Positions 26,330 to 35,351 of a DNA stretch of 64,000 nt are shown one piece after another. Source of the stretch: Ornithinimicrobium murale (GTDB lineage: Bacteria; Actinomycetota; Actinomycetes; Actinomycetales; Dermatophilaceae); the NCBI RefSeq assembly GCF_003352835.1, contig NZ_QLVD01000023.1, positions 124,001 through 188,000 on the forward strand, given 5' to 3'. Positions within the stretch are counted from its first letter, which is position 1; each line of letters begins with the position of its first letter. The position numbers and the translations under genes were made by a program. The notes beneath the pieces were generated by a model. The model was not told where the DNA came from. It made no database searches and saw only the letters and a list, made by a program, of their open reading frames with translations.

Positions 26330-26345
26330 TCGAACATATGTGCTA
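26330..26345 (+). promoter_or_regulatory. LexA (SOS) box-like operator upstream of DUF222/HNH gene
   Basis: The sequence TCGAACATATGTGCTA matches the actinobacterial SOS consensus TCGAAC-N4-GTTCGA at 10 of 12 defined positions: a perfect left half and 4 of 6 on the right. It lies 41 bases before the HNH gene start, where a promoter would be. Members of this 13E12/DUF222 family are LexA-controlled in mycobacteria (established knowledge); control here is inferred. Confidence 0.6.
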
Positions 26346-26386
26346 AGTTGGCCGTATCGACGCAGAGCGGCGGGAAGGGGGCACCG

Positions 26387-29053
26387 ATGGACACCAGGAC
26401 CTTGCAGGAGCTGATCCGCCAGAGCCTGGCCGTCCCCCCATCGGTGCGCGCCTGGTCCTGGGACCCGCAAACTCCCTCCGATGGAGCCAGAGAGACGGCG
26501 GACGCCGCTGGCAACCGTTCAGGGCAGCCATCGGCAGGGCCGGTGTCCGGAGAGTTGTGGCGGGTCTCGTTCAAGGACCTGATCCCGCCAGGCCGCGACT
26601 CCACGAGAGTTGACCCGGCTCACCCGACCGAGGCCGGCCCGACTCGTCCCAGGGGGGCCGGCGCGGCCTCCGGTGAGGCTGACACCCCTCAGGCCCCGGG
26701 CAAGGCTGACACTCCTCAGGCCACAGATGAGCATGACGCCGATCCGGCGGCAGACAGCACGTCCATCGACCCAGCCGACAGGTTGCGAGCAGCACTTGGT
26801 GACCTCGGGGTGCAGGACTTCGTCGTGGAGGCCCTGACCGACACTGCCCTGGCGTGCGCGGTGGTCGCCGCGACCCTGCCGGGCCAGGGCTCTACCGATC
26901 ACGACGTCGCAGGTTCCGCGACCTCTGACACCGATAGCCGCACCGTCCAGAAGGAGCACGGCCGTCACTCCGACCAGGAGGAGCACGGCCGTCACTCCGG
27001 CCAGGAGGAGCGTGAGGAGCGTGCGCAACGACTCGGAGTGGATCGGGGCGATGCTCTTCTCGGTGCGATCGCGACCCTGACCACGACCGCAGGCAAGTTG
27101 GACTCGGTCCTCCTCTCGGCAACGTCCGCAGTGACCGCTGACGTCGGGGAGCTCCTGCTCAGCGACAAGGGCTTCGCGTCGCCGGAGGAGCTGTCCAAGA
27201 CCCAGCGGGAGCTATGGCGCCGGAGGACGAAGAACCTCACTCGCCGAGAGATCTCTGCCGCGACCGGGTGGGGCGAGGGCGAGACCACCGACCTCGTCGC
27301 CCTGGCCAACACGCCCCACAGTGTGCTGGCCCATGTGCATGGCAGCCTGCGCTCGGGTGAGAGCACCTGGCGACTGGCTCGCTCGTACTTCCGTTACACC
27401 AGCGCTCTGGACGTCTCGGACGCGGCAGCGATCGCCTCCGGCCTGTTCGGCAACGACCCGGCCACCTCCGTCACCGAACGCCTGAACTCCTCCGGCGCCT
27501 TTCACGGCCACCCCTGGTGGCACAAGGAGTACTACCGGGCTCTGAACCGTGAGGTCGCGCAGGTCAAGGCCCGCGATCCCGAGGCCACCAAGAAGACCAG
27601 AGAAGACAACGTGGCCGGCAACGACGTGCACCTCAACGTTGACGAGCACGGCACCGGTTGCCTGATGATCGGCACCACTGCGACGCAGGGTGCGGCCATG
27701 CTCGATCGCATCACCAGGGCCGCCAAAGCGGCCCGCGCGGCCGGCGACCCCCGCACGCAGCGCCAGCTCCGGGTGGCCATTGCCACGGCACTCCTCCTGC
27801 ACGGAACGCTGGACCTGCCCAGCCTGCCCGATGACCCGGCACTCATCACCGTCGAGCAGTCCGCGGAGCTCAACAAGATCCTGTACGCCCTTCCGACCGC
27901 CGAGCTCAACGTCGTCGTCCCTCTCACCACCCTGCTGGGATGCACCCCCGACCGCATCGTGCCCACCGACGCCGATGGCTCCCCGCTTCCGGTCGCCTTC
28001 GCCGGCGAGTCAACGCCGAGCGCGGCCACAGGCACCAGCGGATGCACGTGCGCCTGCACCTGCGGCGCAGCCCCACCTCCCGACCCAGGGCCGACAGGTC
28101 AAAGCTGTCCAGACCCAGGCGCGACAGGTCACGACCGTCCAGACCCAGGCGCGACAGGTCAAGACCGTCCCGACCCAGAGCGCTCGGGACGTGCGCAACG
28201 GCCAACCGGCGAGGTCGGCATCGCGGAGGTAATAGGCGCCCGCAGTGTCTTCCTCACCCCCGACGAAGCCAGGACGCTGGCACTGACTCCCGGCTCGACC
28301 CTTTACCGCTTGCTCACTGACCCCGCCACCGGTGCACTCATCGAACGCTCGTCGCGTGCCTACCGATTCGACGGGGCGATGCGGGCGCACATCATCTCGG
28401 CGGACGTCTTCTGCCGAGCACCCGGCTGCCTGAGACCGGCCTCCATGGCTCAGATCGACCACGCCCAGGAGCACGGGACCCCCGGCGGACATACCTGCAT
28501 CGGCAACGGGCACCCCTTGGATGCACCCCATCACGACCTGAAGACCAAGAAGCTCTGGGACGCCGTCCTGCACGCCAACCGCGACGTCACCTGGACCACC
28601 CTGCTGGGGCGGATCTACACCACCAAGACGCACGACTACCGCCAGTACACCCGGCTACTGACCGAGGCCACCACCGCCGTGAACGACGCCACCGCCAAGG
28701 GCATGGACCCGGCCGAGGCGATCGATCGCCAGATCTATCAGGCCCTCACCTACCGTCCCTCCGGCGGCACGCTCGAGGCACCGGACGATGTCTTCGACAG
28801 CGACGAGGAGTTCACGGGCTGGGACCACGTCACCCCCACCCACACCCAGCCGGACGGGAAGCGCTCCTACCACCCGGACCCGCACACCGCCCGGGCCGAG
28901 CACGATCGCGTCCACGGCAGCACCCGCAGCACCTCGGACCAGGGCGATGGCCCAGAGCAAGCCGGTGGCCCCGCACAGCCTGATGGCACCGCGCCGGCCG
29001 ATGGCGCTGAGACACCCTGGGACTCCACCACCGACACCGATCCACCTTTCTGA
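26387..29053 (+). CDS. DUF222 (13E12-repeat family) protein with C-terminal HNH endonuclease domain
   Basis: An 888-residue protein. A DUF222 region occupies the middle (about residues 190-560: ELWRRRTKNLTRREISAATG, GTGCLMIGTTATQGAAML), and the C-terminal HNH nuclease motif reads CRAPGCLRPASMAQIDHAQ, then GNGHPLDAPHHDLK, giving the two zinc cysteines, the histidines and the asparagine. It is longer than most relatives because of low-complexity insertions: a 9-residue repeat (EHGRHSDQE twice, 26954-27007) and a 10-residue repeat after a Cys cluster (DPGATGxDRP three times, 28082-28171). The ATG at 26387 follows GGGAAGGGG. The family is abundant and multicopy in actinobacteria; the biological role is not settled. 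A LexA-like box suggests DNA-damage control. Confidence 0.9.
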   Translation: MDTRTLQELIRQSLAVPPSVRAWSWDPQTPSDGARETADAAGNRSGQPSAGPVSGELWRVSFKDLIPPGRDSTRVDPAHPTEAGPTRPRGAGAASGEADTPQAPGKADTPQATDEHDADPAADSTSIDPADRLRAALGDLGVQDFVVEALTDTALACAVVAATLPGQGSTDHDVAGSATSDTDSRTVQKEHGRHSDQEEHGRHSGQEEREERAQRLGVDRGDALLGAIATLTTTAGKLDSVLLSATSAVTADVGELLLSDKGFASPEELSKTQRELWRRRTKNLTRREISAATGWGEGETTDLVALANTPHSVLAHVHGSLRSGESTWRLARSYFRYTSALDVSDAAAIASGLFGNDPATSVTERLNSSGAFHGHPWWHKEYYRALNREVAQVKARDPEATKKTREDNVAGNDVHLNVDEHGTGCLMIGTTATQGAAMLDRITRAAKAARAAGDPRTQRQLRVAIATALLLHGTLDLPSLPDDPALITVEQSAELNKILYALPTAELNVVVPLTTLLGCTPDRIVPTDADGSPLPVAFAGESTPSAATGTSGCTCACTCGAAPPPDPGPTGQSCPDPGATGHDRPDPGATGQDRPDPERSGRAQRPTGEVGIAEVIGARSVFLTPDEARTLALTPGSTLYRLLTDPATGALIERSSRAYRFDGAMRAHIISADVFCRAPGCLRPASMAQIDHAQEHGTPGGHTCIGNGHPLDAPHHDLKTKKLWDAVLHANRDVTWTTLLGRIYTTKTHDYRQYTRLLTEATTAVNDATAKGMDPAEAIDRQIYQALTYRPSGGTLEAPDDVFDSDEEFTGWDHVTPTHTQPDGKRSYHPDPHTARAEHDRVHGSTRSTSDQGDGPEQAGGPAQPDGTAPADGAETPWDSTTDTDPPF
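26954..27007 (+). repeat. two 27-bp in-frame repeats
   Basis: Two adjacent 27-base units beginning GAGCACGGCCGTCACTCC within the DUF222/HNH gene, encoding EHGRHSDQE and EHGRHSGQE. Confidence 0.9.
28082..28171 (+). repeat. three 30-bp in-frame repeats
   Basis: Three adjacent 30-base units beginning GACCCAGG within the DUF222/HNH gene, encoding DPGPTGQSCP, DPGATGHDRP and DPGATGQDRP. They form a linker between the DUF222 and HNH domains. Confidence 0.9.
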
Positions 29054-29245
29054 GGACGTCACACCACCGTCAGTGCCGGACGGGCCTGGCGCGCAGGCCG
29101 CCAGCGACGGCCGGGAAGACTTTGAGCCGTTCACGTTCGACCACCTGGAGGAGGTCACACTCGTGCCCGGGAAGGGACTCTGGTAGGAGAACTCTTGGTC
29201 CACGAGCGAATCCGTGGACGCCACGGCCTACAGCACCCGGACCTC

Positions 29246-29554
29246 TCAGCCGATCGCCCGACGCAGTGCCGTGAGTTCGGCCGCCAGCGGGACAGGGTCC
29301 AAGCCAGCCTTCCCATGGTCGTAGACCATGACGCGCAACTGGTCCAGCAACACAGCCGGGCCGAGGTCGGGGACGGGACCACTCGGCATACCCTCAGTCG
29401 CGGCGACTCTGTCGGCCAGGCTCTGCACGAGCTCTCGCACCTGCGGAGACACAGAGAGCGCGTGGTCCAGCGGCAGCTGCTGCCACCGGCGGACCACGCG
29501 CCCCAACTCTGTCCCGATCTCTTCGCGTGCCGCGTCCGGATCGGGGTTGCCCAT
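29246..29554 (-). CDS. conserved hypothetical protein, 102 aa
   Basis: A 102-residue, mostly helical soluble protein beginning MGNPDPDAAREEIGTELG. It contains WQQLPLDHALSVSPQVREL and ends LAAELTALRRAIG. I do not recognise a family. The ATG at 29554 sits five bases after the stop of the Bax-inhibitor-1-like gene, so it is the second gene of a leftward operon. It is convergent with the HNH nuclease gene. No motif suggests a reaction. Confidence 0.6.
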   Translation of the reverse strand: MGNPDPDAAREEIGTELGRVVRRWQQLPLDHALSVSPQVRELVQSLADRVAATEGMPSGPVPDLGPAVLLDQLRVMVYDHGKAGLDPVPLAAELTALRRAIG

Positions 29555-29559
29555 CTGCG

Positions 29560-30495
29560 TCAGTCGCTCTGCAGGATCGCGAACAGGCGCAGGAACTCGA
29601 TGTAGAGCCACACGAGGCTGGCGACGAGCCCGTGGCCCATCAGCCAGGAGTACTTCTCCGGCGCGCCAGCGGTGATGCCGCGGTCGATGGAGTCGAAGTC
29701 GACGGCCAGCGAGTAGGAGGCGAGGGCCACACCGAGCAGGGAGACGATGATGCCCAGCGGGCCGCCATAGATGCCCCAGCCGTCACCGAAGCCCAGGAAG
29801 CTGGCGCCGATGTTGACCAGCATGAAGACCAGGTAACCCATCGCCATCATGCCGAAGATGCGGCGCGACTTGCTGGTCACCTTGATGAAGCCGACCTTCC
29901 AGGCGATGAACATGCCGAGGAAGGTGCCCATGGTCGCGACCACGGCACTGGTGACCACGCCCGGCCACATCGTGTTGAAGGTGACGCTGACCGCTCCGAG
30001 GAACAGGCCCTGCAGGACCGCGTGGGCCACGATCAGCGGGACGTTGACCTTCTTCTGGAAGGCGATCGCGAAGCTCAGCCCGAGGGAGCCGAACATGCCG
30101 AGCAGCCAGATCGGCATCGCCAGCTCGGGGCTGCCGAAACCGAGCGTCTGCTGCGGGTCGACGAAGAACCATGTCCCGACCGCAAACACCAGAACGATCC
30201 CGAACAGGGCCAGCGACTTCATGACCACGTCATCCAGGGTCAACCGGCCGGTCTGCGCCGGCCCGGCGGGCGCCTGCTGGTACATCTGCTCAAGCTGCTC
30301 GGGGCTCATCGACTCCGAGGCGCCGGGGTAGCCCATCGGCATCTGCGGCTGACCCTGGGGCGGCCCGTAGCCCTGCGGGGCCCCGTAGCCCTGCTGGGGA
30401 TGGCCCTGGGGGGCGGCCTGGCCCTGTGGCTGGTTGAAGCCGGCGTACTGCTGGGCTTCCTTGTCAATACGGTTAAAGACAGGGTTGGTCGCCAT
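29560..30495 (-). CDS. Bax inhibitor-1/YccA-family membrane protein
   Basis: A 311-residue integral membrane protein with about seven hydrophobic helices. A cytoplasmic N-terminal region of about 95 residues is rich in Gln, Gly and Pro (QPQGQAAPQGHPQQGYGAPQ), followed by helices such as LFGIVLVFAVGTWFFV and ISLGLSF-type segments. The C-terminal acidic pair region (VDFDSIDRGI) matches the BI-1 pH/calcium-sensing di-aspartyl region. Bacterial relatives include calcium-leak channels; the function in actinobacteria is unproven. First gene of a leftward pair with the 102-residue protein. The ATG at 30495 has GAGGAGGG just upstream. Confidence 0.9.
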   Translation of the reverse strand: MATNPVFNRIDKEAQQYAGFNQPQGQAAPQGHPQQGYGAPQGYGPPQGQPQMPMGYPGASESMSPEQLEQMYQQAPAGPAQTGRLTLDDVVMKSLALFGIVLVFAVGTWFFVDPQQTLGFGSPELAMPIWLLGMFGSLGLSFAIAFQKKVNVPLIVAHAVLQGLFLGAVSVTFNTMWPGVVTSAVVATMGTFLGMFIAWKVGFIKVTSKSRRIFGMMAMGYLVFMLVNIGASFLGFGDGWGIYGGPLGIIVSLLGVALASYSLAVDFDSIDRGITAGAPEKYSWLMGHGLVASLVWLYIEFLRLFAILQSD

Positions 30496-30659
30496 CTCTG
30501 GCCCTCCTCGTTAGCGGCACGTGTGTGTCGTCAGTACATAGTCTAGAGCGAACGAGCCCCGACCATTGTTCCCAGGTGCAACCCCTTGCGCTCCGGGGGC
30601 TCTCTCGCGATATCCTGGGATGTCGTTCGGGGACTGTGTAGTTCGCTGAGGAGCTCTAG

Positions 30660-33134
30660 ATGTCGAATCGTGCCCACCTGCGCCTGGTCGGCGCCACGGC
30701 TGCGGCCGCTCTGGCCGTCCCGGGACTACTGCTGCCCACGGCGTATGCGGAGGGGCCGGCTCCCGCGATCGACGTCACGTTGGCACCGACTCCCCAGAGT
30801 GAGGGCTATCCCCGGCAGAACGAGCTGGTCGAGCCACCGGCGGACCCCGCCGATGCCTCCATCAAGCTGGGACTGACGCCCTACCACGCGATCGCTCCCA
30901 AGCTCAACGAGCTGCAGCGCAGCTCACAGCGGGTCAGCGCCGAGGTCATCGGACAGACCGTGACCGGACGTGAGCTCTACCTGGTGACCCTCACCGCGCC
31001 GGAGTCCGCTGCCGAGGCCAAGTCGCAGGACCGCATGCGAGACCGGATCCTGCAGCAGCCGGAGCAGGCCGCCAAGGACAAGGGCCTGGCCAAGAAGTAC
31101 AAGACGCCGATCTTCCTCAACAACAACATCCACGGCAACGAGTGGGAGGGCACCGACGCGGCGCTGCGCCTCATCGAGGACTACGCGACGAGCACCGACC
31201 CGGAGGTCGTGGAGACGCTGGAGAGCAGCCGGATCTACGTCGTGGTCACCATGAACCCGGACGGTCGCCACGGCAACAGTCGCGCCAACGCCTCCGGCTT
31301 CGACATGAACCGCGACTTCATCACCGCGACCCAGCCTGAGGTGATCGCCATCCGCGATGCTCTCGTGCGCACCCAGCCGCTGGTGATGGTCGACCTGCAC
31401 GGCTACGTCAACGGGACGCTCATCGAGCCGACCACGCCTCCGCACGGCGAGAACTACGAGTACGACCTGTTCATCAAGCACGCCTACCCCAACGGACTGG
31501 GCATGGAGCAGGCGATCCTCGATCTGGGCTACACGCCTGAGGACGACGGCGTGAACCCTCCGCAGATCCCGTTCCGCGACTGGGACGAGGGCTGGGATGA
31601 CTGGCCCCCGATCTTCACTCCGCAGTACGCCACCTTCCACGGCGCCGTGGCGCACACCGTGGAGTTCCCGATGCGCGTCAACAACTCCTCCTACAACCTG
31701 CCCGAGGAGGAGCTGCAGCGCCGTTCCGCGATCAACACCGACATCGCCCATGCTGCGATGACTGCTTCCATCGACTACCTGCAGGAGCAGGGGGAGGAGC
31801 TCCTCGCCGACCAGATCGAGATCTTCCGCCGCGGCGTCACGGGCGCCGAGCCGGTCGAGGTCACCGAGGAGTTGTTCCCCGAGATCGGTCCTGAGGACGT
31901 CTACCTCACCGAGTACCCCCGTGCCTATGTCATCCCCGCGGGTGACGAGCAGCGCTCCGCCCCGGCCGCAGCGCGCCTGGTCGACCACCTGATCGACAAT
32001 GGCGTCGAGGTGCGCACCACCAGCGTGCCCGTCACCGTCGACGGCCAGACCTACGAGGCCGGCAGCTATGTGGTGGACATGCACCAGGCCCGTCGTGGCC
32101 TGGCCAACACCATCCTCGGACCGGGCACCGACATCAGCGACCGGGTCGACTCGATGTATGACATCTCCGGCTGGAGTCTCGGCCTGCTCTGGGGTGCGGA
32201 TGTGGCGAGCATTCCGAAGGACGGCAGTATGCCGAGGGCTGGCAAGCCCATCGGGTCCGCCACCCCGACCGGCCAGGTCGAGGGCGACGGCGACCTGCTG
32301 CTGCACCTCAACGACCCGGCAGATCTCGCAGCACTGAACCACCTGGCCCGCTCCGCCGTGGGTGTGGAGTGGCTTGCGGACGGCACGGTCCTCGTCCCGG
32401 AGGGCGCCGCAGCCGAGGCCGAGGCAGCTGCCAACTCCTTCGGTGTGGCCTTCTCCCCCGCCCCGGACGGCGCGAGTGGCACACCGGTGGAGGAGTTCGT
32501 GGTCGCCGCGGCCGCCTCGTCGCAGGAGCGTTGGGCTCTGGGCGAGATGGGATTTGAGGTCCGTGAAGTCAACGCCACCGTGCTGAACGAGGGTTTCGAC
32601 TACTCCGACGTCGATGCCCTCTACGTCTCAAACTCGTCCATCTCGTGGAGCTCCCTGGACGAGGAGGCCCGCAACGACATGACCAGTTTCCTGAGCGACG
32701 GCGGCGGACTCGTCGGCCGTGGCACGCAGGGGGCGCGCCTCAATGAGGACCTCGGACTGCTCGACGTGACCCTCGAGCGGGGCCGCAGCGACGGCAACGG
32801 TGTGGTCACGGTCGACAACGCCGACACCGCCATCGGCACCGGGGCGACGCCGCACTCCTTCGTCTACTCCCCCGCCTGGTTCACCGACCTGGGCGAGGAC
32901 GTCACGGTCGACCAGCGCTACGCCAGTGACGACGTCCTGGTCAGCGGTCACTGGGCCGGCTCGGCCGAGGAGGGTGGACAGGACGCCGCAGCGGGCCAGC
33001 CCGTCATCGTCAGTGGCGTCGACGACGACGGTGCGGCGGTGCTGTTCGGCAGCGAGCCGCTGTTCCGGGCCCACCCCAAGGGCCAGTTCCCGCTGGTCGG
33101 GCGCGCACTGCTCTGGTCCGCCCTGCAGGACTGA
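30660..33134 (+). CDS. secreted M14-family zinc carboxypeptidase
   Basis: An 824-residue exported metallopeptidase. The signal peptide MSNRAHLRLVGATAAAALAV ends near the AYAEG site (about residue 30). The M14 domain shows the zinc ligands His158 and Glu161 in NNIHGNEWEG, His247 in MVDLHGYVNG, and the proton-shuttling glutamate Glu335 in VAHTVEFPMRVN. A long C-terminal region from about residue 450 includes a DJ-1/ThuA-like alpha/beta part (DVDALYVSNSSISWSSLDEE, LSDGGGLVGRGTQGARL). It probably degrades extracellular peptides. The ATG at 30660 is preceded by GAGGAG. The ArfB-like gene starts six bases after its stop. Confidence 0.9.
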   Translation: MSNRAHLRLVGATAAAALAVPGLLLPTAYAEGPAPAIDVTLAPTPQSEGYPRQNELVEPPADPADASIKLGLTPYHAIAPKLNELQRSSQRVSAEVIGQTVTGRELYLVTLTAPESAAEAKSQDRMRDRILQQPEQAAKDKGLAKKYKTPIFLNNNIHGNEWEGTDAALRLIEDYATSTDPEVVETLESSRIYVVVTMNPDGRHGNSRANASGFDMNRDFITATQPEVIAIRDALVRTQPLVMVDLHGYVNGTLIEPTTPPHGENYEYDLFIKHAYPNGLGMEQAILDLGYTPEDDGVNPPQIPFRDWDEGWDDWPPIFTPQYATFHGAVAHTVEFPMRVNNSSYNLPEEELQRRSAINTDIAHAAMTASIDYLQEQGEELLADQIEIFRRGVTGAEPVEVTEELFPEIGPEDVYLTEYPRAYVIPAGDEQRSAPAAARLVDHLIDNGVEVRTTSVPVTVDGQTYEAGSYVVDMHQARRGLANTILGPGTDISDRVDSMYDISGWSLGLLWGADVASIPKDGSMPRAGKPIGSATPTGQVEGDGDLLLHLNDPADLAALNHLARSAVGVEWLADGTVLVPEGAAAEAEAAANSFGVAFSPAPDGASGTPVEEFVVAAAASSQERWALGEMGFEVREVNATVLNEGFDYSDVDALYVSNSSISWSSLDEEARNDMTSFLSDGGGLVGRGTQGARLNEDLGLLDVTLERGRSDGNGVVTVDNADTAIGTGATPHSFVYSPAWFTDLGEDVTVDQRYASDDVLVSGHWAGSAEEGGQDAAAGQPVIVSGVDDDGAAVLFGSEPLFRAHPKGQFPLVGRALLWSALQD

Positions 33135-33139
33135 CTCGC

Positions 33140-33619
33140 GTGGCCCGGCCCTCACCACCGGGTGGGGACCTGACCGTCCCGCCAGGGCCCGGGCTGCCGC
33201 AGGGCATGGTCATCCCGGCGGGAGAACTCCTTGAGCGGTTCTCGCGCGCCTCCGGACCGGGCGGCCAGGGCGTGAACACCACGGACAGCCGGGTGCAGCT
33301 GCTCTTTCGCCCGCCTGCCTCGATCGCGGTCGCCGAACTGCCCGAGGCCGCCCGGGACCGGCTGCTGCGGGGCCTGGAGCCGCACCTTGCTGGGGGCCAG
33401 CTGGTCATCGTGGCCTCCGAGCACCGGGCCCAGCGGCAGAACCGTCTCGCCGCCCGGCAGCGCCTGATCGACCTGCTCCGCTCTGCGGCCGCTCCCCCGC
33501 CACCGCAGCGGCGTGCCACCCGGCCGACCCGCGGCAGCCAACGGCGACGGCTGGAGGGCAAGCGGCAGCGGTCGCAGATCAAGGCCGCCCGTGGCCGGGT
33601 CGCCGGCGACGACACCTGA
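33140..33619 (+). CDS. arfB: ArfB-like peptidyl-tRNA hydrolase (ribosome rescue factor)
   Basis: A 159-residue protein with the release-factor catalytic loop SGPGGQGVNTTDSRVQL (GGQ near residue 41) and a basic, flexible C-terminal tail (RRATRPTRGSQRRRLEGKRQ), the two defining traits of ArfB/YaeJ. This family enters stalled ribosomes with its tail in the mRNA channel and hydrolyses peptidyl-tRNA. The length matches the family (about 140). The start is the GTG at 33140, six bases after the stop of the peptidase gene; there is no strong ribosome site, so translation may depend on the upstream gene. Confidence 0.92.
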   Translation: MARPSPPGGDLTVPPGPGLPQGMVIPAGELLERFSRASGPGGQGVNTTDSRVQLLFRPPASIAVAELPEAARDRLLRGLEPHLAGGQLVIVASEHRAQRQNRLAARQRLIDLLRSAAAPPPPQRRATRPTRGSQRRRLEGKRQRSQIKAARGRVAGDDT

Positions 33620-33702
33620 GGGCGACGACTCCTGAGGGACCGCTGGTTCACCCTGTCAGGGTCCGCGAGACACTGTCGGCACAAGACTGGTCAGGAGGAC
33701 CT

Positions 33703-34416
33703 GTGAGACACACCCCGCACTATCTGATGACCGACCCCGACGAGGTCCGACGACTCATCCGCAACAACCCGTGGGCGACGATCGTCTCGCCGACCAGCCA
33801 GGGGCTGGTCGCCTCCCACTACCCAGTGCTGCTCGAGGAGCCCAGCGCTGGGGAGCTCAGCGCTGGCGCCTCCGACTCCGGCCCCACCTCCGACTCCGGC
33901 TCCGACTCCGGCCCCAATCCCACCTCCAACTCCGACTCCGACTCCGACTCCGACTCCGACTCCGACGAGATCAGCATTGTCAGTCACTTCGGCCGACCGG
34001 ATGAGCAGCTCCACGAGCTGGGCCAGCACGAGGTGCTGGTGATCATCCAGGGACCGCACGACTACGTGTCGGCCAGCTGGTACGAGCCCGACGACCTGGT
34101 CTCGACCTGGAACCACGTCACGGCCCACCTCTACGGCACGCCGGAGATCCTCTCCGCGGAGGAGAACTACACCGTGCTCTCCCGGCTCACCGACCACTTC
34201 GAGCAGGGTCGGCCCGGCGGTCGCAGCCTCGCCGAAGACGAGGCCGGCACCCGTCGGGCCGCCAAGGGCACTGTCGGCCTGCGGCTGCGCGTCACCCGCT
34301 TCGATGCCCGCTCCAAGCTGAGCCAGAACAAGCCGGCTGCGGTGCAGGACCGCATCGTGGAGGAAGTGGGCCTCACCAACCCGGCGCTGGCCGAGGAGAT
34401 GCGCAGGGTCCGGTGA
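33703..34416 (+). CDS. PaiB-like FMN-binding protein with Ser-Asp-rich insertion
   Basis: A 237-residue split-barrel protein of the PaiB family (FMN-binding, annotated as negative regulators of sporulation or protease genes in Bacillus; biochemical role open). It opens RHTPHYLMTDPDEVRRLI and contains the core tracts NPWATIVSPTSQGLVASHYP and SASWYEPDDLVSTWNHVTAH, with the C-terminal RFDARSKLSQNKPAA. Odd feature: between two barrel strands (about residues 48-88) there is a low-complexity insertion dominated by alternating Ser and Asp, encoded by TCCGAC repeats. The GTG at 33703 has GGAGG at good spacing. Confidence 0.88.
   Translation: MRHTPHYLMTDPDEVRRLIRNNPWATIVSPTSQGLVASHYPVLLEEPSAGELSAGASDSGPTSDSGSDSGPNPTSNSDSDSDSDSDSDEISIVSHFGRPDEQLHELGQHEVLVIIQGPHDYVSASWYEPDDLVSTWNHVTAHLYGTPEILSAEENYTVLSRLTDHFEQGRPGGRSLAEDEAGTRRAAKGTVGLRLRVTRFDARSKLSQNKPAAVQDRIVEEVGLTNPALAEEMRRVR
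33877..33966 (+). repeat. (TCCGAC)n-rich low-complexity tract
   Basis: Imperfect TCCGACTCCGGC and pure TCCGAC hexamer repeats inside the PaiB-like gene, encoding alternating Ser-Asp/Gly. The purest run (about 33932-33966) contains six TCCGAC units. Slippage-prone and in frame. Confidence 0.85.
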
Positions 34417-34420
34417 CGGC

Positions 34421-35251
34421 ATGGCACGCGCTCTCCTCGCCCTCGGGTTGGTGGCAGTGATCGTGCTCGGACTGTTCTGGGCCTTCCAACGCTCACTGGT
34501 CTACCACCCGGACCCGGCAGCTCCCGCGCCGGTGGAGGAGGTGCTGCCCGGCGCCCGCGAACTGCTGCTCCACACCGAGGACGGGCTGGAGCTGACGGCC
34601 TGGTTCCTTCCGCCAGACCCGCAGACCGACCGCAATCTGGCGGTGCTCTACGCGCCGGGCAACGGTGGCCACCGCGAGGGCAGGGCGGGCATCGCCCGGG
34701 ATCTGGCCGACCGAGGCTTCACGGTGCTCCTGCTGGACTACCGCGGCTTCGGAGGCAACCCTGGCAGCCCGAGCCAGGAGGGCCTGGCTGCCGACGCCGA
34801 CGCGGCGGTGCGGGCCCTGACCCAGGAGGGTTTCCCGCCTGAACGGACGATCTATCTGGGCGAGTCACTGGGCGGTGGCGTCGTTGCTCGACTGCAGGCT
34901 GATCACCCGCCAGCCGGCGTGGTGCTGCGCTCGCCGTTCACCGAGCTCGCGGCTGTCGGGTCGCACCACTACCCGATCCTGCCGGTCGGGCTGCTCCTGC
35001 GCGACCGGTTCCCGGTCTCCGCGCACCTGGCCGAAGGAACGGTCCCAGTGACCATCGTGCGAGGGACGGCCGACTCGGTGGTGCCCACCGAGCTGAGCGC
35101 CGAGGTGGCACGCGTCGCCCGGGACCGGGGCACGCTGGTGGAGGAGGTCGTCCTGGAGGGTGTGGATCACAATGACCCCGAGATGTTCGGCCCTCCCCTC
35201 GCCGATGCAGTGGTCCGGCTCGCCGAATCGCTGCCCATCCGGCGGAGGTGA
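34421..35251 (+). CDS. membrane-anchored alpha/beta hydrolase (BEM46-like)
   Basis: A 276-residue serine hydrolase with an N-terminal membrane anchor (ALLALGLVAVIVLGLFWAF). The fold shows the oxyanion loop YAPGNGGHREG, the tract LLLDYRGFGGNPGSPS, the nucleophile elbow IYLGESLGGGV, then Asp in IVRGTADSVVP and His in EGVDHNDPEMF, completing a triad. This matches the bacterial homologues of yeast Bem46 / human ABHD13; substrates are unknown, probably lipid esters at the membrane. The ATG at 34421 lies four bases after the PaiB-like gene, so the two are likely co-transcribed. Confidence 0.88.
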   Translation: MARALLALGLVAVIVLGLFWAFQRSLVYHPDPAAPAPVEEVLPGARELLLHTEDGLELTAWFLPPDPQTDRNLAVLYAPGNGGHREGRAGIARDLADRGFTVLLLDYRGFGGNPGSPSQEGLAADADAAVRALTQEGFPPERTIYLGESLGGGVVARLQADHPPAGVVLRSPFTELAAVGSHHYPILPVGLLLRDRFPVSAHLAEGTVPVTIVRGTADSVVPTELSAEVARVARDRGTLVEEVVLEGVDHNDPEMFGPPLADAVVRLAESLPIRRR

Positions 35252-35351
35252 CCAGCTGGTGGACGTCCCAGGGCACGGTGCATCTTGACCTGCTTGGGGG
35301 CAGGCACGGACCGTGTCAGGGAACTCGTGAGAGGGGGACGCAGCGGGCACA

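Larger units (their letters stand above)
25910..26386. other. gene-free stretch between thiolase and HNH nuclease genes
   Basis: This 477-base stretch holds a terminator-like hairpin (25948-25981), a GTATGCCG octamer near 26023, a tandem-repeat array (26123-26254) and a LexA-like operator (26330-26345) in front of the HNH gene. I see no protein-like reading frame in it. Confidence 0.8.

Noticed and set aside
33140-33619. Calling the GGQ protein a full peptide chain release factor
   Set aside because: It lacks the codon-recognition domains and has the basic tail of ArfB-type rescue factors.
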